In this document: in pieces, positions 32,116-40,985 of the stretch
Position numbering within the stretch: position 1 is the stretch's first letter
Layout of the letters: the number at the start of each line of letters is the position of its first letter
Assembly (NCBI RefSeq): GCF_002355635.1
Contig: NZ_AP017558.1
Location: 496,001-560,000 of the forward strand
Source: Halopenitus persicus
GTDB lineage: Archaea; Halobacteriota; Halobacteria; Halobacteriales; Haloferacaceae
Length of the DNA stretch: 64,000 nucleotides
Reading direction: 5' to 3'
Notes under the pieces: model-generated
What the model saw: only the letters and a program-made list of their open reading frames with translations
Database searches by the model: none
What the model was told of the DNA's origin: nothing
Made by a program: the position numbers and the translations under genes

Positions 32116-34320
32116 CGCGATCACGGCGTCCTCGACGGCGTCACGCTCGCCCGACAGGAACTCGATCGTACCATCGCGGACGCTCGCAGCCGTGACGTCC
32201 GCGTCGGGAGCGATCTCCGCGGCATCCGCGGCGACGTCGCGGACGGAGAGGTCCGCCGTCGACCGCAGGTACAGCTCGTCGGTGCCGATGCCGAGGGTGA
32301 CGGACTCGCCGTCCACCTCGCGCGTCCGCCGGTGAAGCGTCTCGATCAGCAGCGCGGTCGGCGGGAAGTCGTAGCGGTGGGTGTAGGCATCGGTGTCGAG
32401 GACGGTGAACCGGACGCCGTCGACGTTCTCGGTGTGGAGGTTCTCCCGGGCCGTGGCCAGCTCGGTCCCGAGCTTCTCGCGGAACTGCTCGGAGACGTGG
32501 GCCGCCAGGTCGCCCGCGTCGTCGAACAACAGGTCCTCGATGAGCTCGCGTTTGTCCTCGTAGGACTGGTAGTACGCTTCAAGCGCGATCGCCTCCCGAA
32601 GCTCGGCGACGCGGTCGGCATCGTAGCCGGCACCGGCGGCGAGCTCGGCGTAGTCCGCCGGCGCGTCCTCCCAGTAGCTCACGGCCGGGAGGTGGCGTAG
32701 ATCATCGTGAACGTCCCCGTTGACGGTCGCTGCCAGCGAGGCCGTCAAGGCCCCCGTCGAGAGATCGCCGTCGACGTCGGCGAGCTCGGGCGAGACGAGC
32801 GTGTCGACGGACTCGCGGGTCTCCGGATCCGCGACTGTGCCGTCGATCACGACCGACGCGGCGTCGTAGACGTCGAGCAGCCCGATCCCGTCGGCGGACT
32901 CCACGGTCGATCCGGTGCCCACGAGGACGAAGAGGGGAAGCTTCTCGTCGTGTCGATCGCGGTCCTGCAGCATCCGGGTGACGTCCGTGGTCGCGTCGTC
33001 CATCTCGTAGACGGACCCCTCGAGCGGGCGTCGGGTGAAGTAGTGATAGACCGCGTCGCGCTTGGCGTGTTCGTCGCGGATGAGCGGCAGCGTCGCGCGT
33101 TCGATCGCCGCGCCGGCGACGTAGCCGTCCGCCGTGGCGGGGTGACGGACCACGATCGGACGGGACTCGAGGACGGCGCGGCGGATCGCCTCCGCCGCGT
33201 CGAGGACGTCGTCGGTCAGGGCCGTGACGGCCCCGTCATCGACGAGCGCGTCGAGGTCGTCCGGGCGTGCGCGTTCGGAGAGCGCCTCGGCGAGGCGACG
33301 CTCGACCGTCTCCGCCGCCGCACCCTCGAGGACGGCCAGGCCCTCGGTCTCGACCTGGATCTCCTCGCGCCGGCGCTCGACCTCGCCGTCGATCCGAACG
33401 ACGTCGCCGAGCTCGACGCCCGGGTACGCTCGGACGCCCGCCTCGACGAAGGCGGCGACGTCGACGACGCCGGTCTCGTCGCGAACCTCGAAGACGGTCG
33501 GCCCGCCGGTCTGACGCACGCTGACGACCTCGCCCTCGATGCGGACCGGTTCCGACACCAGCTCGCCGAGCGTCTCGATCGGAACGCGGTCGTACTCCGC
33601 GGTCGGTGCGGGCTCGTCCGCGTCGTCGGCCACTTCTTCGTCGGCCGCTTCTTCGTCGGCCGCTTCTTCGTCATCGACCGCCTGGTCGACGTCGGTGGGT
33701 TCTCCAGCCGTGGCAGCTTCTTCCGTCCCGGGCTCCTCGACGTGAGCGGTCGTCTCGGCAGCGTCGGCGGTTTCCTCGGTCTCGGCTCCCTCGTCAGCAG
33801 TCGAGTCCTCGGCAGCGTCGGCGTCGGTCGCCGCGGCTACCGTGCCGTCACCGCCGTGCCCGTTTCCCTCGTGGGTCCCGTCGGTCGGCGCTTCGGCCGG
33901 CTCCGAGTCTGCCTCGGCGTCCGCCGATTCGTCCTCGTCGGCCTCGGGCAGCCGCGAGGTCCCGTCCTCCTGGACGAGCGTCCCGCGGAACTCCCGCATC
34001 GACTGGCGGATCGACCACCCGAGATCGACGTTCCCGTTGTCGCGGACGTTCTTCACCTGGACGAAGACGGTGTCGCCGGGCTCCCACTCCAGCGACTCGA
34101 GCCGCTGGTCGAGCTCGGAGCGGTGCAACAGCCCGGTGACCCCGGGCGCGAGGTCGACGAAGACGCCGAAGTCGGCGTAGCCGTCGACGGTGCCGCGGTA
34201 GAATCGGTTCGAAACGAGTTCGTGCGGGCCGTTCCCGCGAAAGTCGAACACGACGTCCTCCTCGTGGGAGTCGCAGATGCGACCGTCCACGGAGGCGCCG
34301 CAGATGATACAGGATCCCAT
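32095..34320 (-). CDS. RecJ-like DHH-family protein with zinc finger, S1 and OB domains; probably catalytically inactive
   Basis: 741 residues. Order: a Cys/His zinc finger (CIICGASVDGRICDSH, about 4-19), an S1 domain (YRGTVDGYADFGVFVDLAPG, about 41-115), a Glu/Asp/Ala-rich disordered linker (about 125-245), an OB-fold (RIEGEVVSVRQTGGPTVFEV) and a DHH-phosphoesterase fold (about 385-741). This is the archaeal RecJ-like COG1107 arrangement. The catalytic motifs are degenerate: the HxDxDG motif reads RHPATADGYVAG, losing the first Asp, and the DHH motif reads VVIDGTVAD. So it probably binds single-stranded nucleic acid without cleaving it. A TATA-like element near 34348 gives leaderless spacing. 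Confidence 0.85.
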   Translation of the reverse strand: MGSCIICGASVDGRICDSHEEDVVFDFRGNGPHELVSNRFYRGTVDGYADFGVFVDLAPGVTGLLHRSELDQRLESLEWEPGDTVFVQVKNVRDNGNVDLGWSIRQSMREFRGTLVQEDGTSRLPEADEDESADAEADSEPAEAPTDGTHEGNGHGGDGTVAAATDADAAEDSTADEGAETEETADAAETTAHVEEPGTEEAATAGEPTDVDQAVDDEEAADEEAADEEVADDADEPAPTAEYDRVPIETLGELVSEPVRIEGEVVSVRQTGGPTVFEVRDETGVVDVAAFVEAGVRAYPGVELGDVVRIDGEVERRREEIQVETEGLAVLEGAAAETVERRLAEALSERARPDDLDALVDDGAVTALTDDVLDAAEAIRRAVLESRPIVVRHPATADGYVAGAAIERATLPLIRDEHAKRDAVYHYFTRRPLEGSVYEMDDATTDVTRMLQDRDRHDEKLPLFVLVGTGSTVESADGIGLLDVYDAASVVIDGTVADPETRESVDTLVSPELADVDGDLSTGALTASLAATVNGDVHDDLRHLPAVSYWEDAPADYAELAAGAGYDADRVAELREAIALEAYYQSYEDKRELIEDLLFDDAGDLAAHVSEQFREKLGTELATARENLHTENVDGVRFTVLDTDAYTHRYDFPPTALLIETLHRRTREVDGESVTLGIGTDELYLRSTADLSVRDVAADAAEIAPDADVTAASVRDGTIEFLSGERDAVEDAVIAAVADLV

Positions 34321-34427
34321 TTGTTGTCGTAGAAACCCTCCCGCCTAAAACGGTTGTCGAAAGCCGGCCGGCGTTGGGAGCTTTCGGTAGCCGCGCCGGA
34401 TGGCGGAGGAATCGTCCGGATCGGCGG

Positions 34428-35051
34428 TTACCAGCCCGTCAACGTCCGGAACGCGAACAGCGACCGGTAGCCGAACCCGAATCCGACGAGCGCCGGTGGG
34501 AGGGTGGCGAGCAGACTGCGGGGCCAGGACAGGCCGTGGATCCGGCGAAGCCCGATCGCGAGCAGCGTCGTCGCGTAGATCGCACACGCGACCCGAAGCG
34601 CCGGGAGCGGCGGTCCGGCGACGGCGAACGGGGCCGAGGCGTATGCGACGACCTGTACCGTCTCGCTCACGCCGCCCCGGTCCGCGGTCCCGATCGAACC
34701 GTCCGAGGTTCGCCGCAGGCTCGCGACGATGGCCGCGATCACTCCCGCGACCGCGGTCAGGTGGAGCCCGACCGGCGCGGCCAGTACCCCGACGAGAACC
34801 AGGGTCACCGCGGCCGAGACCGTGTCCGAGCCGACGATCCCCGGGATCGCGCCCGGATCGGCGAGGAACCAGCCGGCGGTGAACGCCATCGCAACGGCCA
34901 TCGCGAACGTCAGTCCCGGCGCCTGGTCGCCGGGGCTCACGCCGTTCCGGAAGAACCGTCCCGGCCGCAGGAGGACCTCGATCCACGCCCGCACTAGCCC
35001 GCGCGGGCCGCGGTCGCGCCCGCCGGCCGGGTTCTCGATCCACGTGGTCAC
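34428..35051 (-). CDS. Yip1-domain membrane protein
   Basis: 207 residues with five predicted transmembrane helices (first at about 46-64, the last pair at about 150-200). The N-terminal VLLRPGRFFRNG is the characteristic Yip1-domain start, and VVAYASAPFAVAG in the middle matches the family's conserved YASxP segment. Its role in archaea is unknown; eukaryotic Yip1 proteins act in membrane traffic. It overlaps no other gene and follows the DHH gene's promoter region by about 80 bp. Confidence 0.85.
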   Translation of the reverse strand: MTTWIENPAGGRDRGPRGLVRAWIEVLLRPGRFFRNGVSPGDQAPGLTFAMAVAMAFTAGWFLADPGAIPGIVGSDTVSAAVTLVLVGVLAAPVGLHLTAVAGVIAAIVASLRRTSDGSIGTADRGGVSETVQVVAYASAPFAVAGPPLPALRVACAIYATTLLAIGLRRIHGLSWPRSLLATLPPALVGFGFGYRSLFAFRTLTGW

Positions 35052-35153
35052 GGCTCCCCGTTGGACCGGTGCGCGTAGAACGGTTGCGATCGACCGCGGG
35101 AACCGGGTATCGGTTATCGGAGCCGGCTCAGCGACGATGCGGACGGACGGACG

Positions 35154-35408
35154 TTAGTCGTCGGCACCCTCGGCGGTTGCGTCGGCCGCGCCGTCGGCAC
35201 CGGCGCCACTCTCCCCGCCGGGCGTCAGCTCGGAGATGGTTTCGCCGAGCCCGCCCTCACCGCCGCCGAACGACCGGATGGCGTCGTGGATCTCGCCCAC
35301 GAAGTCGGGCACGGCACCCGGTAGGTCGGCCGGCGGGCCGGCGAGCGCGAGGGTGTCCACCAGATCGGTACTCCAGGTCGCCAGCAGCGTCGGGTCGGTT
35401 TCGAACAT
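35154..35408 (-). CDS. Small hypothetical protein (84 aa)
   Basis: Begins MFETDPTLLATWSTDLVDTL, followed by an amphipathic helix-prone stretch (PADLPGAVPDFVGEIHDAIR) and a Gly/Ala/Glu/Asp-rich tail. No motif recognised. Support for it being a gene comes from a TATA box (minus-strand TCATTATCCC, 35431-35440) about 27 nt upstream of the ATG and from acidic, halophile-like composition. Alternatives: a spurious ORF in a high-GC frame, but the promoter spacing argues against that. Confidence 0.65.
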   Translation of the reverse strand: MFETDPTLLATWSTDLVDTLALAGPPADLPGAVPDFVGEIHDAIRSFGGGEGGLGETISELTPGGESGAGADGAADATAEGADD

Positions 35409-35546
35409 TGCGACTCGGGGTAGTGGCCGGGGGATAATGAGGGGTGGAAGTCGTAAACCCGTTTTTGGCCGAATTGCGGCGATTCAACCGCTGTAGAGTG
35501 TGTTTTAATTCGGATTAACGGTTCCGCCGGCGGCACGAACCGGTCG

Positions 35547-36527
35547 TCACGTCCACCGGTCGAGGCCGGTCTGGGTGATCGACTCCTGGATGCGTTCGAA
35601 CCCCCGCTCGACCTCGTTCGGATCGACCTCCCACTCCTCGGTCACGTAGCGGCGGGCCGCCTCGAGATCGGGATCGAGCGTCGTATCGAGCGCGTAGTCA
35701 TCGCGGACCGGGGGATCGAGGAAGAGGTTCCGAATCGCGACCGCGTCGGGAATGCTCTCCCCGCGCGCCTCGAGGACCCCCCAGAGGTCGCCGTGCTCCT
35801 CGACCTCCGAGACGGCCGTCTTCGGACCGATCCCCGCGATCCCCTCGTTGAAGTCGGTGCCACAGAGCATCGCGACGTCGACGAGCCCCTCGCGCGTCAG
35901 GCCGAGTTCCTCGAGGGTCGCCTCGAGTTCCATCAGCTCCGGGGTCCCCTTGCTGGTGAGCTGCCGGAGCGTGGCGGGGGCCCCGAACAGCAGCGTGTCG
36001 TAGTCCTCGCTGCCCGCGTAGTCGACGTCGCCGACCGCATTCATATGGGCACACTGTGCTTCGCCCTCCGCCGGCGCCTCGACGATGGGCACGTCGAGGT
36101 GCTCGAGCAGGCCGCGCGTCGTCTCCTGGATGACGTCGGTTAACCGCTGTGTTCGCGCCTCAAGCCGCGCGGCTTCGACCGCGTCCCCGCGTTCCTCGGC
36201 CGCCGCGAGGCGCTCCTCGGCCGCCTCCCGCTTCTCCCGCCGGTCGGCGATTTCCCGGGTTTTAAAGTCAGTTACCTCGCCGTCGAAGACGAAGACCGGC
36301 ACGATGTCGTGTTCGAAGAACTTCGGCAGTCCCTGGACGATTCCCACGAGGTTCGCGACCTCCGTCCCCTCGGCGGTCGTGTAGACGCCGTCCCGCGTCC
36401 ACTTGACCGTCGTCGTCAGGTACCGGTACAGCCAGTTGTGCGCGTCCACCGCGACGACGCTCCCCTCGATGTCCGCGAACTCGACGTCGCGGATCGACGC
36501 CAGCGAACGCAGGTCGGCGTTTCCCAT
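35547..36527 (-). CDS. fen: Flap endonuclease 1
   Basis: 326 residues. Structure-specific 5' nuclease that removes flaps during Okazaki-fragment maturation and repair. The N-terminal domain has [14 protein letters not shown] (metal-ligand Asp), [27 protein letters not shown] (catalytic Glu pair) and [10 protein letters not shown] (catalytic Asp pair), and [15 protein letters not shown] is the H2TH motif. The C-terminus ends QTGLDRWT, a PCNA-binding (PIP-box-like) tail. A TATA box (36551-36560 on the minus strand) lies about 28 nt upstream and overlaps the stop codon of the preceding gene. Cytoplasmic, replication fork. Confidence 0.96.
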   Translation of the reverse strand: MGNADLRSLASIRDVEFADIEGSVVAVDAHNWLYRYLTTTVKWTRDGVYTTAEGTEVANLVGIVQGLPKFFEHDIVPVFVFDGEVTDFKTREIADRREKREAAEERLAAAEERGDAVEAARLEARTQRLTDVIQETTRGLLEHLDVPIVEAPAEGEAQCAHMNAVGDVDYAGSEDYDTLLFGAPATLRQLTSKGTPELMELEATLEELGLTREGLVDVAMLCGTDFNEGIAGIGPKTAVSEVEEHGDLWGVLEARGESIPDAVAIRNLFLDPPVRDDYALDTTLDPDLEAARRYVTEEWEVDPNEVERGFERIQESITQTGLDRWT

Positions 36528-36553
36528 CGTTCGGAGTTCGTCGACGCGACGAC

Positions 36554-37198
36554 TTAAAAAGCCCCCTCGACCAGCGGCGGCGGATCGCCGCCACGCCGGT
36601 CCGCAAGGAACGACGCCTCCGGCTCCCCGCGATCGCGCTCCCGATAGACGTCCAGCCCCGCCCGATACGTCTCGGCGTCGCGGTCGGCCGGCGCGTCGAC
36701 GGGCCGCTCGAGAACCAGCTCCGCGACCCCGGTCTCCCGGCCGGTGAACGCGAAGCCGACCTTATAAAGCGCCTCGTAGGCGAACGGGTTGTTCACGCCG
36801 ATCCGGATCCGGTCGACGGCGTCGGACTCACGGTCGCGAACGCGCCGTCCCAGCTCGGCGATGAGCCGCGGACCAAGTCCCTCCCCGCGTCGTGCCGTGT
36901 GCACCGACACGTATCGGATCCACAGGGTGCTCGGATCCGTCCGATCCGGGTTGAACGCGACCGCGGCGACGACGTCCTCCGCGAGGGAGGCGGTTTCGGC
37001 GTCGGCATCCGGCCGCGGAGCCGGGTCGGGGCGCGACGGATCGGGATGCCAGTCCGGGGCGACTGCATTCGGCGTTTCCGCTCGGAGCACGGCCACGCCG
37101 GTCCCCGAGGTCGCGAACTTGCCGGCGTAGCTGAACGCCCGGTAGTCGAGCCGGAGCGTCGGGTCCTCGTCGGGCCAGCCGAGCAGTTCGAACTCCAT
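36554..37198 (-). CDS. GNAT-family N-acetyltransferase
   Basis: 214 residues. The acetyl-CoA-binding motif is [20 protein letters not shown] (around 115-135, R/Q-x-x-G-x-G/A type), followed by [20 protein letters not shown], the GNAT beta-bulge and final strands ([19 protein letters not shown]). Substrate unknown: GNAT proteins acetylate tRNA, protein N-termini, antibiotics or small molecules. The N-terminal half contains an acidic Pro/Asp-rich insertion (about 52-75). The gene's stop codon sequence forms part of the fen promoter. Confidence 0.85.
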   Translation of the reverse strand: MEFELLGWPDEDPTLRLDYRAFSYAGKFATSGTGVAVLRAETPNAVAPDWHPDPSRPDPAPRPDADAETASLAEDVVAAVAFNPDRTDPSTLWIRYVSVHTARRGEGLGPRLIAELGRRVRDRESDAVDRIRIGVNNPFAYEALYKVGFAFTGRETGVAELVLERPVDAPADRDAETYRAGLDVYRERDRGEPEASFLADRRGGDPPPLVEGAF

Positions 37199-37230
37199 CC
37201 TGCGTTGCGCTTCGCGCGGGACGCCCTTGA

Positions 37231-37291
37231 GCGTGACCGTCGTAATCGGGCGTGACCGTCGTCATACCGGTTTGGGCGTGACCGTCGTCAT
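37231..37291. repeat. Three copies of GCGTGACCGTCGT-type repeat between genes
   Basis: GCGTGACCGTCGTAAT at 37231-37246 and GCGTGACCGTCGTCAT at 37250-37265 and 37276-37291, unevenly spaced (19 and 26 bp). It lies downstream of the small membrane gene ending at 37318 and upstream of the GNAT gene. On the minus strand each of the last two begins ATGACGACGG, which could look like a start codon, but no gene follows. Confidence 0.7.
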
Positions 37292-37317
37292 ACTGGTCGC
37301 GGGGTCGGATACCGTTC

Positions 37318-37680
37318 TTACAGACCGATACCGAGGATGATCGACGCTCCGAAAAGCAACACGAGCAGGAACCCCATCGAGAGGAGTACGCCGACAACGA
37401 TCAGCAGCGGATTGCCGTCGGACGAGTACGTTCCACCGACTTGCCTGCGGGAGTTCGTGATGATCCGTCGAACGTGAAACGGAGCCACGATATGTGCAAG
37501 CAGCCCGAAATGAGCAGTAAAGAAGCAAAGAGCCGCAATACCCGTCTTGCCGACCAAATAGTACGCTGCTGGCGGGTAGACGAGCGCGACCAGCGTCGTG
37601 GTGTTCTTGCCGCGTGCAGCCACCTTCTGTAGTTCATACTGCTGATACTCGTTCAGTTGCCCGGACGCTTCCGAACTCAT
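37318..37680 (-). CDS. Small membrane protein (120 aa)
   Basis: Acidic N-terminus (MSSEASGQLNEYQQYELQ), then predicted transmembrane helices at about 28-45, 48-66 and 92-118, the last very hydrophobic (LLIVVGVLLSMGFLLVLLFG). Base composition is less GC-rich than most neighbours, which could mean recent transfer. A strong TATA box (minus-strand TTTATATG within 37701-37710) sits about 26 nt upstream of the ATG, so it is an expressed gene in all likelihood. I do not recognise the family; the QYELQKVAARGKN segment looks like an archaeal DUF of unknown role. Confidence 0.7.
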   Translation of the reverse strand: MSSEASGQLNEYQQYELQKVAARGKNTTTLVALVYPPAAYYLVGKTGIAALCFFTAHFGLLAHIVAPFHVRRIITNSRRQVGGTYSSDGNPLLIVVGVLLSMGFLLVLLFGASIILGIGL

Positions 37681-37792
37681 AGCTATGCCCGCTATGCGGT
37701 AACATATAAATCCAACGTCATTTACTATCCGATATCATATATGATCGGGGTCACCGAGCGGCGGGATTGACGAAGCCGAGGAAGCTCCGGAT

Positions 37793-37868
37793 CAGGACGG
37801 AAGCCGCCCGGCCCGTTTCAGGACGGAAGCCGCCCGGCCCGTTTCAGGACGGGAGCCGCCCGGCCCGC
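37793..37868. repeat. Three 26-bp tandem copies of the 3' end of the MFS gene
   Basis: CAGGACGGAAGCCGCCCGGC plus CCGTTT at 37793-37818 and 37819-37844 (identical), then a near-copy from 37845 with one change (GGGAGCC). The last copy overlaps the stop of the MFS gene (37844-37846) and its terminal codons (AGRLPS), so gene end plus stop has been copied twice downstream. Confidence 0.93.
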
Positions 37869-39001
37869 GCGAGACCGGCGAGCACGGACAGGGTGACGAG
37901 GAGGCCGATCGCGGCCGTCACGAACACCGCGTCGTAGGTGTAGCCGCGCTCTATCAGGCTGCCCAGAACCGCCGATCCGACCGATTGCGACAGCATCCAG
38001 ATGGAGCTGAACACGGCGTAGGCGCTCCCCCGGGTCGAATCCGGCAGCGCGGTCAGGACGTAGGCGTCCGTCGCCGGGAAGATGGCGTGGATGACGAACC
38101 CGATGGCGGCGGAGATCACGGCGAACGCGAGGAGGCCGTCGGCGGCGACCAGCGCCAGAAGGCTTGCCGCGAAGGCGCCGCCGATGCCCAGCAGCATCGG
38201 GACCGACGGCAGCCGATCGACCACCTCGCCGGCGACGACGAAGGCCGGAACGCCGGCCGCGAAGACGATCGTCAACATCGTGGAGGCCGCGGCCGGCGAG
38301 AGCCCGCGGGACCGCATATAGAGCTCGTAGAAGTTGAACACGCCCTGCCAGACGAAGACGGCGACGCCGGCGAGGCCCAGCGCGGCGAGGATGATCCGCC
38401 ACTCCGAGCGCGCCCCAGCGATGAGCGATCGGTCCGCCGCGCCCGCGGCGGGCATCTCGGTCGCGCGAGCCTGAATCGCGGTATAAACGGTCACCACGGC
38501 GGCCCCGACGGCGATCGTCCAGATCGCGTACCGCCAGTCGATGCCCACCCAGACGGCGACGAGGGGCGCCGCCGCCACGGCGGCCAGTTGGGTCGCCCCG
38601 CCGTGAATCCCCATCACGCGACCGACCCGGCTCGGGAACAGCTCGCTCAAAAGCGGGTTCGCCGCGACGAAGTACGCGCCGGAGGCGGCACCCATGAAGA
38701 ACGCCCCGACCATCAGCTGCGGGACGGTCACGGCCCCGCCGGTGAGCGCCGCCGACGCCGCGAGGATGCCTCCCGAAACGAGGACGAGATAGTGCCGCGG
38801 AACGCGCGTGAGAAGCCACCCGGCCGGGAGCCGGAGGGATGCGCTGCCGAGCCACGTGAGCGTCACGATCAGCCCCGCAGTCGCCTCGCCGATGCCGAAC
38901 TCGGCGATGAAGACGTTCAAAAGCGGCGCGAAGACGACTCTCGCGAGGTTGAGGAAGAAGACGAGCCCGCACAGCGAACCCAGGAGGCGACGGCGGCTCA
39001 C
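37844..39001 (-). CDS. MFS transporter
   Basis: 385 residues with about twelve transmembrane helices, matching a single-polypeptide major facilitator. Motif-like features include RLPAGWLLTRVPRHYL (the loop between helices 2 and 3, an MFS motif A variant) and PATDAYVLTALPDSTRGSAY. Probable drug or metabolite efflux carrier; the substrate cannot be inferred. The GTG at 39001 is the chosen start because it gives a signal-like N-terminal helix with no leader; no ATG is close. The C-terminal end has been triplicated as short repeats downstream. Confidence 0.88.
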   Translation of the reverse strand: MSRRRLLGSLCGLVFFLNLARVVFAPLLNVFIAEFGIGEATAGLIVTLTWLGSASLRLPAGWLLTRVPRHYLVLVSGGILAASAALTGGAVTVPQLMVGAFFMGAASGAYFVAANPLLSELFPSRVGRVMGIHGGATQLAAVAAAPLVAVWVGIDWRYAIWTIAVGAAVVTVYTAIQARATEMPAAGAADRSLIAGARSEWRIILAALGLAGVAVFVWQGVFNFYELYMRSRGLSPAAASTMLTIVFAAGVPAFVVAGEVVDRLPSVPMLLGIGGAFAASLLALVAADGLLAFAVISAAIGFVIHAIFPATDAYVLTALPDSTRGSAYAVFSSIWMLSQSVGSAVLGSLIERGYTYDAVFVTAAIGLLVTLSVLAGLARAGRLPS

Positions 39002-39059
39002 GGCGACCGTTTCACCGGGGGCGAGTCAAGCGTTCCGAATTCGGCTCGTGGGGGCTGTG

Positions 39060-39142
39060 GATCCGGTCCGTAAGCGGAAGATCCGCAAGCCGCGAGAGCT
39101 GATCTGCAAGCGGCGAGCGGCGATCCTCAATCGTCGAGCGGC
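39060..39142. repeat. Four degenerate 20-21-bp tandem units overlapping the 3' end of the membrane synthase gene
   Basis: GATCCGCAAGCCGCGAGAGC-like units at 39060-39079, 39080-39100, 39101-39121 and 39122-39142. The last unit contains the stop of the gene at 39127-39129 and codons for its final residues (PLDD). The copies are more diverged than at the other 3'-end arrays. Confidence 0.75.
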
Positions 39143-40830
39143 AGTGCGGGCTCGGCCGGCGCGGACTCGAGGGGCACCGGTTCGACCCGCTCTCGATCGC
39201 CCTCGTCCTCCGGATCGTCGCCATCGCCGCCGCCGTCGCTGCCCGCCGAGGCGTTCTCGACCGACCCGGCCTCGTCGATCACGTATCGCTGGCCGACCAT
39301 CGGGTCGAGCAGCGCGTCCACGGGCGCGTAATCATCCCGGAGGATCGGCGCGTCGCCGACGTCCTCCTCGACGCGGTAGTCGTCGATCTCGGCGGACAGG
39401 TCGATCCCGATGTCGCGGCGCGCGTTGCGGTCCCGAAGGGTCTCCTCGGTCACGACCGCGGCGTCCTTCGTCGCGACCATCTCGATGTTCTGAATGATGC
39501 CGCTGCCGCCCGCGGTCGGGAACGAGTAGACGTTGGGGTAGACGGCGTCCATCGTGGCGTACTCCGCGCGGTAGAACCGCGAGGCCGGACCGCTGGGCGC
39601 GGAGATGACGTTCGCGAAGACCATCCCGTCCTCGCTCAGGCGGTCGTTGGACAGCTCCATGAACTCCCTGGTGGTGAGCTGGAAGGGGACCTTGTCCTTC
39701 TTGTAGGCGTCCAGGACGATCAGGTCGTAGGTCTCGTTCGTGTTCCGGAGGTATCGCCGGCCGTCGTCGTTGTGGATCCGCAGCTGCTCGGACTCCTCGA
39801 CGGCGAAGTAGCGCTTCGCGACGTCGATCACCTCGGGGTCGATCTCGACGACGTCGACGGTGGCGTCGTACTCCTCGACGAACCGTTTCGGGCCGGTGAA
39901 CCCGCCGCCGCCGATGAACAGGACGCGATCGATGTCGTCGGGATCGTCGGCGAAGAGGTACGGCAGGTGGAAGTACCGCGTGTACGAGAACACGTGTCGG
40001 TTCGGATCCGACAGGTCCATCGCGCTGTGGCGCTGGCCGTCGAGGTAGAGGGTCCGCGTGTCGCCGCTGTCGATGACCTCGAGCTGCTGGTAGGGCGTCT
40101 GCGTCTGGTAGACGACCTGCCCCTCGGGGGCGACGCCGGCCGCGCCGCTGGAGAACGCCGCCACGAGGACGACGAGGACGCCGACGACCGCGAGGATCGA
40201 GTCCCGCGAGGGCGACGGCAACAGCAGGACGGCGGCGGTGGCGACGAGCAGCAGCCCGAAGACGAGCCCGATCGCGTCGACGCCGAGGCTCGGGATCAGG
40301 AAGTAGGTCGTGCCGAACGCGCCGACGATGCTGCCGATCGTTCCGACCGCGTAGACGTGGCCCGAGGCCCGGCCGAGCCCCTCCTTCCGGGAGAGTTCAG
40401 CCCCGTAGGGGCTGATGAACCCGAGCAGGTACGTCGGCGGGCCGAACAACAGGACGACCGCGGGCAGCGACGCGACCCGGCTCGGCAGGGGGAACGCCAC
40501 CGTCGAGCGCAACAGCAGGTCGCCGGCGAACACGAGCAGCGCGACCCAGACGGCGGTCCCCAACAGCAGCCGCGCCAGCCGCCGCTCGGTCGCCTCCTCG
40601 GTCGCGAGCTTTCCCCCGCGGTGGTAGCCGGCGCTCAGCGCGGCGAGGAAGACGCCGATGATCGTCCCCCACGTGTAGATGCTGCTTCCGAACTGCGGGG
40701 CGATGATCCGGCCCGCGAGGATCTCGAGGCCCATACTCGCGACGCCCGAGACGAACACCGCCGCCTCGGGTTTGCTCACGCGGCCGTCGAGAACCGCCGC
40801 CGGAGTCGACACCGGGGAGGGATCAGCCAT
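39127..40830 (-). CDS. Polytopic membrane protein with spermidine-synthase-like methyl/aminopropyltransferase domain
   Basis: 567 residues. The N-terminal half has about seven transmembrane helices (from residue 20 to 240), with GRIIAPQFGSSIYTWGTIIG at the start. The second half is a Rossmann fold like spermidine synthase: LYLDGQRHSAM, VLFIGGGGFTGPKRF (nucleotide loop), VDVVEIDPEVIDVAKRYF and DLIVLDAYKKDKVPF. This fused architecture is widespread and often annotated as spermidine synthase, but aminopropyl transfer is not established. ATG 40830 is 27 nt from a TTAA element. The C-terminal Glu/Asp/Gly tail is disordered. Confidence 0.86.
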   Translation of the reverse strand: MADPSPVSTPAAVLDGRVSKPEAAVFVSGVASMGLEILAGRIIAPQFGSSIYTWGTIIGVFLAALSAGYHRGGKLATEEATERRLARLLLGTAVWVALLVFAGDLLLRSTVAFPLPSRVASLPAVVLLFGPPTYLLGFISPYGAELSRKEGLGRASGHVYAVGTIGSIVGAFGTTYFLIPSLGVDAIGLVFGLLLVATAAVLLLPSPSRDSILAVVGVLVVLVAAFSSGAAGVAPEGQVVYQTQTPYQQLEVIDSGDTRTLYLDGQRHSAMDLSDPNRHVFSYTRYFHLPYLFADDPDDIDRVLFIGGGGFTGPKRFVEEYDATVDVVEIDPEVIDVAKRYFAVEESEQLRIHNDDGRRYLRNTNETYDLIVLDAYKKDKVPFQLTTREFMELSNDRLSEDGMVFANVISAPSGPASRFYRAEYATMDAVYPNVYSFPTAGGSGIIQNIEMVATKDAAVVTEETLRDRNARRDIGIDLSAEIDDYRVEEDVGDAPILRDDYAPVDALLDPMVGQRYVIDEAGSVENASAGSDGGGDGDDPEDEGDRERVEPVPLESAPAEPALPLDD

Positions 40831-40955
40831 TACCGTCGGTCGGGTGCGGATCGTGTTAAGGGTTGGCGACGGGGTGATCGGTTCCCCGGCCGCGCCCACG
40901 CGTCCAGACCCCAACATCCGGAACGCCTTTTTCGGCGTATCGCCCACTTCGGGGT

Positions 40956-40985
40956 ATGACCACACGGACGGCGCGATACCGATGA
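40956..40985 (+). CDS. Nine-residue upstream ORF overlapping hisD start
   Basis: ATG at 40956 encodes MTTRTARYR and ends in TGA at 40983-40985, which overlaps the hisD ATG (40982-40984) as ATGA. A T-rich element (CCTTTTTCGG, about 40926-40935) is centred near 27 nt upstream of this ATG, so a leaderless transcript would begin with this peptide. hisD would then rely on reinitiation. The peptide has no histidine, so it is not a classical attenuator leader. Confidence 0.4.
   Translation: MTTRTARYR

Noticed and set aside
37231-37291. Start of a gene from the ATGACGACGG repeats
   Set aside because: The frames from these ATGs either stop after a few codons or overlap the GNAT gene in the wrong frame.
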